From contig NZ_NKJI01000017.1 in the NCBI RefSeq assembly GCF_002277815.1, positions 48,677-112,676 on the forward strand: a stretch of 64,000 bases of DNA, written 5' to 3'. Of this stretch, positions 8,155 to 14,945 are shown piece by piece. The translations under genes and the position numbers were made by a program. The stretch's first letter is position 1; every line of letters begins with the position of its first letter. Below the pieces are notes generated by a model that worked only from the letters and a program-made list of their open reading frames with translations, was not told the origin of the DNA and made no database searches. This DNA comes from Pseudomonas sp. ERMR1:02. GTDB taxonomy: Bacteria > Pseudomonadota > Gammaproteobacteria > Pseudomonadales > Pseudomonadaceae.

Positions 8155-9111
8155 ATGCTTTTACTGGTTGTCGCTATCGCGGTTTTCGCGGCCTGGAGCT
8201 GGTTGAGCTACCCGGCCATCGGGTACTGGCTGTATGACTTGAGCGTCGCCGCCGAGGCCAGGTTGTACAAGCTGCACAAGATCGTGGTGCCCATCAGCGA
8301 AATGACCGTCTCGACCTGGCAAGGCGGGCCGTATGAGGCATCGAGCAATGTGCTGATGCTTCACGGCTACAGCGCGGATAAAAATATCTGGCTGCGCTTT
8401 GCCCGGCATTTTGTCGGAAATTACCGGGTGATCATCCCCGACATCGCCGGCCATGGCGAAACCGGCTTCAAGGCCGGTGGCGGCTACGACATCCCGCTGC
8501 AGGCCAAGCGCATGATTCAGTTGCTGGATGTTTGCGGGGTCGAGAAGGTCCATGTGATCGGCAACTCGATGGGGGGGTGGATCGCGGCCTGGCTGGCGGC
8601 CAATTACCCGGACCGCATTGTCTCGGTCGCCCTGTTTGACCCGGCGGGCGTCGCGTCGCCCGAGCCCAGCGACCTGGAGCGCCATTTGGCCAAGGGCCAC
8701 AACCCGTTCCTGATCAACTCGCGGGAAGAATTCAAATATTTTTATGCCATGACCATGGCCGAACCACCGTGGCTGCCGCGAGTGGTGCTGGACGCCATCG
8801 CCCATCGCTATGAACAGGCACGCGACGAACTGGAAGAAATCTTCCGCGATTTTCGCGCCAGCCCGCCGATGGAGCCGAAACTGCCGGCAATCAAGGCTCC
8901 CGCGCTGTTGTTGTGGGGGCGCAAGGATCGTTTGATCGATGTCAGCAGCGTTGCCATCTGGAGCAAAGGCATTGCCGACCTGCGGGTGGAAGTATGGGAA
9001 GGTATCGGCCACATGCCGATGATCGAAGCGCCAGCCGGTTCGGCACGCCTGTATCGGGAGTTTTTGGCATCGCTGCGCTCGGAAAGCCCTCAGGATCAAC
9101 GACTGCACTAA
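8155..9111 (+). CDS. Alpha/beta hydrolase, membrane-anchored
   Basis: A 318-residue hydrolase. Residues 1-25 form a hydrophobic anchor or uncleaved signal. The fold is marked by VLMLHGYSADKN (oxyanion region), the nucleophile elbow GNSMGG, an acid in LLLWGRKDRLIDV and the His in GIGHMPMIEAP, so the triad is intact. It probably acts as an esterase or lipase at the inner membrane. GGAAG precedes the ATG. It is almost certainly co-transcribed with the monooxygenase and may hydrolyse its ester product; that link is inference. Confidence 0.85.
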   Translation: MLLLVVAIAVFAAWSWLSYPAIGYWLYDLSVAAEARLYKLHKIVVPISEMTVSTWQGGPYEASSNVLMLHGYSADKNIWLRFARHFVGNYRVIIPDIAGHGETGFKAGGGYDIPLQAKRMIQLLDVCGVEKVHVIGNSMGGWIAAWLAANYPDRIVSVALFDPAGVASPEPSDLERHLAKGHNPFLINSREEFKYFYAMTMAEPPWLPRVVLDAIAHRYEQARDELEEIFRDFRASPPMEPKLPAIKAPALLLWGRKDRLIDVSSVAIWSKGIADLRVEVWEGIGHMPMIEAPAGSARLYREFLASLRSESPQDQRLH

Positions 9112-9124
9112 AAAACCGTAGGCC

Positions 9125-9376
9125 TGTAGGAGCTTGTAGGAGCTTGTAGGAGCTTGTAGGAGCTGTCGAGTGCAACGAGGCTGCGATCGGCTGCAAAGCA
9201 GTCGCAAAATCAGGCAGCGCAGTGTGTCAGGAAAAATAGGCATGCAGGGTTTACGACTGCTTCGCAGCCGATCGCAGCCTCGTTGCACTCGACAGCTCCT
9301 ACCAGCGATCGCAGCCTCGTTGCACTCGACAGCTCCTACCAGCGATCGCAGCCTCGCAGGCTCGACAGCTCCTACA
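9125..9376. repeat. Tandem decamer plus inverted and direct REP-like copies
   Basis: Four perfect copies of TGTAGGAGCT (9125-9164) run into GTCGAGTGCAACGAGGCTGC. Its complement recurs at about 9265-9300 and twice more in tandem to about 9376 (GCGATCGCAGCCTCG... CGACAGCTCCTAC). Frames through it are artefacts; the real hglS start is 9488. Confidence 0.85.
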
Positions 9377-9487
9377 AGATGCAGTCCTTTGCAGAATGAA
9401 GTTCGTCAGAAACTTCGTTTGTCGACGCCACTGAAGGCTGCGATCTTTTCTCCCATCCTTCACGTCATCGCGCCAGGAATCCTGTCC

Positions 9488-10867
9488 ATGAATCACCCGA
9501 GCTTCGTCAGCCCCGACCTGATCCGCCAACGCTTCTCCAAAGCGATGTCCGACATGTACCGCGAAGAAGTGCCGCTGTACGGCGCGTTGATGGAGCTGGT
9601 GGAACAGACCAACCGCCAGGTGCTCGACAGCGATCCGCAAGTGGCCCGACAGTTGACCAGCACCGGTGAAATCGGGCGCCTGGACCTGGAGCGCCATGGC
9701 GCGATCCGCGTCGGCACGGCCGCTGAACTGGCGACCCTCGCCCGCCTGTTCGCGGTGATGGGCATGCAACCCGTGGGTTATTACGACCTGACCCCGGCCG
9801 GAGTGCCGGTGCATTCCACGGCGTTTCGCGCGGTGCATGAAGCCTCATTGCAGATCAGTCCGTTCCGCGTGTTCACCTCGCTGTTGCGTCTGGAATTGAT
9901 CGAAGATCTGGAACTGCGCGCGTTTGCCCAGTCGGTGCTGGACAAACGATCGATCTTTACCCCTGCCGCGCTGACCCTCATCGATCGCGCCGAAACCCAG
10001 GGCGGCCTCACCGAACAAGCGGCTGAAGAATTCGTTGAACAAGCGCTGGAAACCTTCCGCTGGCACCACAGCGCCACCGTCACAGCCGAGCAATACCAGA
10101 AACTCAGCGCTCAGCACCGCCTGATTGCCGATGTGGTGGCGTTCAAAGGCCCGCACATCAATCACCTGACGCCGCGCACCCTGGACATCGACATCGTCCA
10201 GACGCAAATGCCGGTTCATGGCATCACCCCCAAAGCGGTGATCGAAGGCCCGCCCCGCCGTCAGTGCCCGATTCTGCTGCGCCAGACCAGTTTCAAGGCG
10301 CTTGACGAACCGGTCGCGTTTACCGATCAGAGTGAAAGCCATGGCAGCCACAGCGCCCGCTTCGGCGAGATCGAACAACGCGGCGCCGCCCTCACACCCA
10401 AAGGCCGGGCGTTGTACGATCGCTTGCTAAATGCCGCCCGGGACGAACTCAAGGACTTCCCCAACGAAGCCAACGCCGCCCGCTACAACGCATTGATGAC
10501 GCAACATTTCAGCGAATTCCCGGACACGTACGAAGGCATGCGCCAACAGGAACTGGCGTACTTTCGCTATTTTGTGACGGAAAAGGGCCTGGCGGCAGCC
10601 GAGCTGAAAACCTCGCCCCTGGAAGACCTGGTCAGCGGCGGCTATCTGCGGTTTGAACCATTGGTGTACGAAGATTTCCTGCCAGTCAGCGCGGCGGGGA
10701 TTTTTCAGTCAAACCTGGGGGACGCTGCGCAAACTCACTATGGTGTGCATTCCAACCAGCAAGCGTTTGAAAAGGCGCTGGGGCGTTCGACGATTGATGA
10801 GTTGGGACTGTATGCAGAGACGCAGCGGCGTTCGATCGAGCAGTGTTTTGCCTCGTTCGCTAGCTAG
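9488..10867 (+). CDS. hglS: 2-oxoadipate dioxygenase/decarboxylase (D-2-hydroxyglutarate synthase)
   Basis: A 459-residue DUF1338/YdcJ-family protein. HglS of P. putida converts 2-oxoadipate to D-2-hydroxyglutarate, a late step of D-lysine catabolism, using non-heme iron. The known iron ligands fall at the same residue numbers here: His70 (LERHGAIR), His226 (GPHINH) and Glu294 (RFGE), and Arg74 is also present. This makes the assignment strong. The ATG at 9488 is chosen over a long upstream extension that runs through repeats; AGGAA lies about 10 bases before it. It is monocistronic and convergent with the DJ-1 gene, with a hairpin between. Confidence 0.92.
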   Translation: MNHPSFVSPDLIRQRFSKAMSDMYREEVPLYGALMELVEQTNRQVLDSDPQVARQLTSTGEIGRLDLERHGAIRVGTAAELATLARLFAVMGMQPVGYYDLTPAGVPVHSTAFRAVHEASLQISPFRVFTSLLRLELIEDLELRAFAQSVLDKRSIFTPAALTLIDRAETQGGLTEQAAEEFVEQALETFRWHHSATVTAEQYQKLSAQHRLIADVVAFKGPHINHLTPRTLDIDIVQTQMPVHGITPKAVIEGPPRRQCPILLRQTSFKALDEPVAFTDQSESHGSHSARFGEIEQRGAALTPKGRALYDRLLNAARDELKDFPNEANAARYNALMTQHFSEFPDTYEGMRQQELAYFRYFVTEKGLAAAELKTSPLEDLVSGGYLRFEPLVYEDFLPVSAAGIFQSNLGDAAQTHYGVHSNQQAFEKALGRSTIDELGLYAETQRRSIEQCFASFAS

Positions 10868-10876
10868 CACTGAACT

Positions 10877-10968
10877 GTAGGAGCCGGCTTGCTGGCGAAG
10901 GCGATGCATCAATCTACATTGATGGCGTCTGGTGCACCGCTATCGCCAGCAAGCCGGCTCCTACAGGA
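10877..10968. repeat. REP inverted pair between convergent genes
   Basis: CTGTAGGAGCCGGCTTGCTGG and its complement CCAGCAAGCCGGCTCCTACAG are separated by about 50 bases. It probably ends transcription from both sides. Confidence 0.85.
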
Positions 10969-10969
10969 G

Positions 10970-11653
10970 TTATGTTTTCTTCAGTTTTGCCAACAGCGCT
11001 TCGGCCGTCGCCTGCGACGACGCCGGATTCTGCCCGGTCAGCAACAGACCATCGGTGAGCACATAACTCGCCCAATCAGGCCCCTTGGAAAAAATCCCGC
11101 CCTTGGCCTTGAGTTCGTCCTCTACCAGAAATGGCACGACATTGGTCAGTTGCACCGCCTCTTCTTCGGTATTGGTGAACCCCGTCACCTTCTTGCCCTT
11201 GACCAATGGCTGACCGTCCGCGTCTTTGGCATGGCGCAATACCCCCGGTGCATGGCAAACGGTCGCGACCGGTTTGTCGGCGTTGTAGAACGCTTCGATC
11301 AGGCCAATCGACTGCTTGTCTTCAGCCAGGTCCCAGAGCGGGCCATGTCCGCCGGGATAGAAGATCGCATCGTAATCATCGGCCTTCATCGAGCCTAGCA
11401 GGACGGTCGACGCCAATGCGGACTGGGCGGCAGGGTCCTTGCGAAAACGCTCGGTGGCCTCGGTTTGCGCGCCGGGCTCGTCGCTTTTCGGGTCCAGCGG
11501 TGGCTGGCCACCCTTGGGCGAGGCCAGGGTCAACTGCGCGCCTGCATCCTTGAAGGCGTAATACGGTGCCGCGAATTCTTCCAGCCAGAAGCCGGTTTTC
11601 TTGCCAGTGTCACCCAATTGATCGTGGGACGTTAAAACCATCAGGATTTTCAT
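10970..11653 (-). CDS. DJ-1/PfpI family protein, Hsp31-like
   Basis: A 227-residue class I glutamine amidotransferase-like protein. The nucleophile elbow is ATVCHAPG, with a reactive Cys followed by His. An Asp/Glu-rich N-terminal segment (TGFWLEEFAAPYYAF) supplies the Glu seen in Hsp31/glyalase III-type enzymes, and YPGGHGPLWDL is the glycine loop. Members act as glutathione-independent glyoxalases, deglycases or chaperones; activity cannot be chosen from sequence. No signal peptide. GGAG lies before the ATG at 11653. Confidence 0.85.
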   Translation of the reverse strand: MKILMVLTSHDQLGDTGKKTGFWLEEFAAPYYAFKDAGAQLTLASPKGGQPPLDPKSDEPGAQTEATERFRKDPAAQSALASTVLLGSMKADDYDAIFYPGGHGPLWDLAEDKQSIGLIEAFYNADKPVATVCHAPGVLRHAKDADGQPLVKGKKVTGFTNTEEEAVQLTNVVPFLVEDELKAKGGIFSKGPDWASYVLTDGLLLTGQNPASSQATAEALLAKLKKT

Positions 11654-11893
11654 GTCTTCACTCCATCTCGGGACTGTGGGGGTGGCTTATAGCCGTGATG
11701 CGCTAGTAGCTGCGCGATGATTCTGGTGTAAGACCTTGGTGCGGGGCTGATCGTTCGGCCTGAAAGGCGTTTCGACACGGTGCGCCAAAAGCTGCCGTGT
11801 GTCGTGCAGCTTTCCACGCTGGCAATGAGGATTTTTGGGGGAACCCTTCTCGAAATTTATTCAACTAACTGATTTATATGGCTTTATTGTTTA
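11654..11893. other. Intergenic region between DJ-1 gene and hcp
   Basis: About 240 bases with no credible gene, becoming AT-rich toward hcp. It should hold the DJ-1 promoter. Activator sites for the sigma-54 promoter at 11894 would be expected here, but I recognise no clear palindrome. Confidence 0.4.
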
Positions 11894-11909
11894 TGGCACA
11901 GACCTTGTT
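11894..11909 (+). promoter_or_regulatory. Putative sigma-54 promoter of orphan hcp
   Basis: TGGCACAGACCTTGTT matches the -24/-12 consensus TGGCAC-N5-TTGCW except for T in place of C in the -12 GC. It lies 71 bases before the hcp ATG, on the right strand. Sigma-54 control of hcp genes is known in other type VI systems. Confidence 0.6.
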
Positions 11910-11979
11910 AGCCGTCAGGCCCCCATCAGGCGATAGCGCCTTTCGGGTGCCTTCATTTATTTTAACAAGGACCGCATTC

Positions 11980-12531
11980 ATGGCCATGCAAGCGTACTTA
12001 ACCATCGTTGGACAGGACGGCAAGAAGCTCACGATGGGTGCATCCAGCCCCGAATCCATTGGCAGCACTTACAAAGAAAGTTACAAAGAAAGTTACAAAG
12101 ACGAAGCCAGCACCGACGAAGAAAACCCCGAAGACAGGATCATGATTCAAGCATTCAGCCATCAGGTGATGAGTGCCCGTAATACCCAGACTGGTCAGCC
12201 GACAGGTGGGCGCATTCACAAACCTTTGGTAATCACCAAGATTTTCGACAAGACCTCTCCCCTGCTGCTAGAAGCGCTGCATGAGGGCGACCGCTTGCAA
12301 AGTGTGAAAATCGATTGGTACCGCAACTCTGCCGGGGGAAAACGCGAGCACTATTACACTACCGAACTTGAAGAGGCGGTTATCGTTGAAATCAAGGACT
12401 ATATGGACATCTGCCAAAATCCGGAGAAGATGGACCCTCTGCACTTGGAGGAAGTGCACTTCAGTTACCGCAAAATCACCGTAACCCACGTGGCAGCGAG
12501 TACCTCGGGTGTCTCTGACTGGAACGACTAA
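11980..12531 (+). CDS. hcp: Hcp-family type VI secretion tube protein (orphan)
   Basis: A 183-residue Hcp protein: MAMQAYLTIVGQDGKKL opening, IMIQAFSHQVMSARNTQTG, HKPLVITKIFDKTSPLLLEAL and YTTELEEAVIVEI. Hcp hexamers stack as the tube fired by the type VI machine and carry effectors. It is about 10-20 residues longer than common Hcp. The extra length sits in an early loop with the repeat YKESYKESYKDE, encoded by tandem 12-base units near 12067-12102. The ATG at 11980 follows AACAAGG; an ATG at 11878 would extend into the promoter. No other type VI gene is present, so it must use a machine encoded elsewhere. Confidence 0.88.
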   Translation: MAMQAYLTIVGQDGKKLTMGASSPESIGSTYKESYKESYKDEASTDEENPEDRIMIQAFSHQVMSARNTQTGQPTGGRIHKPLVITKIFDKTSPLLLEALHEGDRLQSVKIDWYRNSAGGKREHYYTTELEEAVIVEIKDYMDICQNPEKMDPLHLEEVHFSYRKITVTHVAASTSGVSDWND

Positions 12532-12860
12532 CCCCGCTCTTTCAGAACTAATGATTAGTTTATTTACATAATGCGATAGGAGCTACCAAGCGGAAGGTGT
12601 TCGCCCAGTGCAATGGCCTCGGCATTCCATGCACTGGTAAAGAGCCGTAACACTGGGCGAACGGGGCGTATTTTAATTGAAGTCGTTGAAGATGTCCGCG
12701 CCTGAAACGTGAAATTTGCCGATACATGTTTTAACAGATGTCGGCCAAAAATATTATTAAGCCCCCCCCGCTGTTCAAACTCACCAATTCGTCCATAAAA
12801 GATTATTCCTATACAAAAAATTGTACAGGAACAATCACACATTAGAGCTGACGCTCAACT
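12532..12860. repeat. Nested inverted repeat downstream of hcp
   Basis: GTTCGCCCAGTG (12599-12610) and CACTGGGCGAAC (12651-12662) are perfect complements. Inside is a second pair, AGTGCAATGG and CCATGCACT, giving a two-level hairpin. The rest of this 329-base gap is AT-rich and a 92-codon minus frame (12564-12842) lacks protein character. It may be a transcription end or the scar of a palindromic element. Confidence 0.6.
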
Positions 12861-13439
12861 TTAGTGTTTGCTGGTCACTGTCAGTATGTCGGTATACGTC
12901 ACGTAGACGCTTTGCCCGACTTTCAGATCCTTCAATTTTGCTTGAACTTCCGGGCGCTCGACATCGACAGTTTTGGACTGGCCTTTGGGGTTAATAAAGG
13001 TCACCTGGTTTTTCTTCACGTCGATATGGGTGATTTTCAGCTGCACCTGCACCTGACGATAGGCCTCGCCACCGGGTTTAGAACTGCCCGGCGCCGCGCG
13101 GACCTCGCCGGTGCGCTCGGTGCTGCCTGGCAGGCCTTTGTCGATGTCGGTATCGAGATAGGCCGCAACGGCGCGGGTGACTTTGATATGGACCTGATCA
13201 CCGGGCTTCAGGTTACCGAGGTTCTTGGCTTTGTCGGTCAGTTGCACAGTGGCCTGACGACCTTCCGGCCCCTCAAGGACGACCTGATGGTTGGCCGCAT
13301 CGACCGAAACGACTTTAGTAGTGATCTGATCAGCTTCCACGACCGCAGACAGCGGAATATCGGCTGCAACGGCACTCAGGCTGGCGGCGGACAGTAATGT
13401 GGCGAGGGTGATGGCTTTGGTCAGTGCGTGAAGTTTCAT
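12861..13439 (-). CDS. Periplasmic protein of unknown function
   Basis: A 192-residue protein. Residues 1-26 form a Sec signal peptide with cleavage after SAVAA. Two similar halves follow, each with a beta-rich pattern: ITTKVVSVDAANHQVVLEGPEG with LKPGDQVHIKVT, and ITHIDVKKNQVTFINPKGQ with LKVGQSVYVTYTD. This suggests an internal duplication of an OB-like fold. No catalytic motif is seen. AGGGAA precedes the ATG at 13439. A link with the small gene downstream of its start is not implied. Confidence 0.75.
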   Translation of the reverse strand: MKLHALTKAITLATLLSAASLSAVAADIPLSAVVEADQITTKVVSVDAANHQVVLEGPEGRQATVQLTDKAKNLGNLKPGDQVHIKVTRAVAAYLDTDIDKGLPGSTERTGEVRAAPGSSKPGGEAYRQVQVQLKITHIDVKKNQVTFINPKGQSKTVDVERPEVQAKLKDLKVGQSVYVTYTDILTVTSKH

Positions 13440-13572
13440 AGGCAGACATTCCCTGTGATCAATGACGACAAACGGCACCGAAGCAGGCTTCAATGCCGAG
13501 CGTGTCGATGAGCATAGACGCTGTTCACAGAGTCTTCGCCGCTGATCAACAAATCGTCGCAGGGCGTTCTTC

Positions 13573-13815
13573 TCAGGCATCGGGATCGTCGACTTCCCGA
13601 GCCACATTGATGGCCGGAGAGTCCTTGTGGGATTGTTCCGCCCTGGCCCTCAGGTTCTGCCATTGTTCGAGGTCAATCGCGCCCTGCCCCAACAGGTCAT
13701 CGGCCAGAGCCAAAAGTTGCTGGTAATGGGCGTCGGGGGACTGTTGCCAGTAGGCCTCGTCTTCGAACAGACGCTCCCATGCGTCGAGGTCGGGCGGTGT
13801 GAGGTCTTCGCGCAT
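13573..13815 (-). CDS. Small acidic hypothetical protein
   Basis: An 80-residue soluble, acidic protein with MREDLTPPDLDAWERLFEDE and a helical middle YQQLLALADDLLGQGAI. No domain is recognised. GGAG lies 7 bases before the ATG. It lies downstream of the lipocalin-ABC genes on the same strand, 62 bases from the lipocalin stop, so it may be the last gene of that unit. Confidence 0.65.
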   Translation of the reverse strand: MREDLTPPDLDAWERLFEDEAYWQQSPDAHYQQLLALADDLLGQGAIDLEQWQNLRARAEQSHKDSPAINVAREVDDPDA

Positions 13816-13877
13816 CGCAGGCTCCGGTCAAAGGGCTTCTAAATTTAGGAGGCCAGCGCAACGCAGAGAGTTCCGAC

Positions 13878-14945
13878 TCAATATCCAGTCATCTCCAGAT
13901 ACCCCTGCCCGCCATGGCTGCCGCTCAACTGCACCGGGCCTTCCCAGTAGGGAATGCGCAGATCCATCCAGGCATTGGGGTTAAGCGCGCTGATGACGAT
14001 GTCGAGGTGTTTGCCGGGAATCTGGATCGACCAGCGAACCGGCATCGAACGCCCGGCGACGCTGGCGGTGTTCTGCGGGGTGAGGCGAATGTCGGTGCCG
14101 TGCAGCAACTGCGTCTGGCCGTGGGCGTCGATCCACGTGCCGGTCAGATAAGGTGCGCCGTCCTTTTGCCGCATGCGATAGAGCATCACCTGTTCACCAC
14201 TGTCCAGGTGCAGGGAAAACCAGTCCCAACCGGTCTGGTTGGCGGTCAGCGGCTGGCTGCTCCATTCGCGATCGAGCCACGCGGGACCACTGACCTGATA
14301 GCGCTTGCCCTCGATCTGCAGGGTGCCGCTGGCCTGGAAAAACGGCTGACTGTAGTAATACGACGCTTGGCCCTGTTCGGATTTTTGACTGAAGCCCTTG
14401 TCCCCTTGCAGCACAAGCGGCCGATTCGACGTCAGCCGCAGTTGATAACTGAAAGCTTTGTCGCGGGCACTCAATTGCAGATCAGCCAGAGCGTCAGTCG
14501 ACTGGCTGCTGAAACGCCAATCGTCGATCCATGCATTGAACGGCGCCAAACTCACCCCCGCCTGGCCGACGCCACCACGGGCATAGCGTTCGGCAGCGTG
14601 ATGAATCGACGCAGAGGTTACGGCCGCGTGCCCCAGCCAGATCGTCTGGTTTTCCCAGCCAGCCACCTCGGGCGTGGCTTTCAAGGCACTGCGAAACAGC
14701 GTCCACTGCACACCGAATTCGTCGCCCTGCTCGTCCTTAAGGTTGGCGGTGACGTACCACCATTCAATGCGAAAACCATCGTGGGGGCCGTGATCCGCCG
14801 GAAATTTGAACGCCCGACCCGGCACTACCGGCGTAAACGCAGCCGCTTGATTGCCCATCCCCGCAAAGCCTTTTTCCACGGGCACCGGTTGATCGCAGCC
14901 GCTCAACAGCACCGCCAACAGCAATACTGCGCGTCTAATCCTCAT
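13878..14945 (-). CDS. Lipocalin-like lipoprotein, AttH/CrtC family
   Basis: A 355-residue lipoprotein with lipobox LLSGC in its first 20 residues. The two-domain AttH/CrtC-like beta-barrel family is marked by FPADHGPHDGFRIEWWYVT, GPAWLDREWSSQPL and GWDWFSLHLDSGEQVMLYRMR. These proteins are encoded with a LolD-like ATPase and a large FtsX-type permease, as here, and are thought to handle a lipid or hydrophobic ligand. The ATG at 14945 is chosen, with GAGG 10 bases upstream inside the permease end (11-base overlap), which implies translational coupling. Confidence 0.85.
   Translation of the reverse strand: MRIRRAVLLLAVLLSGCDQPVPVEKGFAGMGNQAAAFTPVVPGRAFKFPADHGPHDGFRIEWWYVTANLKDEQGDEFGVQWTLFRSALKATPEVAGWENQTIWLGHAAVTSASIHHAAERYARGGVGQAGVSLAPFNAWIDDWRFSSQSTDALADLQLSARDKAFSYQLRLTSNRPLVLQGDKGFSQKSEQGQASYYYSQPFFQASGTLQIEGKRYQVSGPAWLDREWSSQPLTANQTGWDWFSLHLDSGEQVMLYRMRQKDGAPYLTGTWIDAHGQTQLLHGTDIRLTPQNTASVAGRSMPVRWSIQIPGKHLDIVISALNPNAWMDLRIPYWEGPVQLSGSHGGQGYLEMTGY

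Noticed and set aside
9170..9487. 106-codon N-terminal extension of hglS
   Set aside because: Translates repeat DNA; from ATG 9488 the iron ligands fall exactly at residues 70, 226 and 294.
12564..12842. A 92-codon minus frame between hcp and the periplasmic protein
   Set aside because: Overlaps the nested inverted repeat, has no ribosome site and no protein-like pattern.
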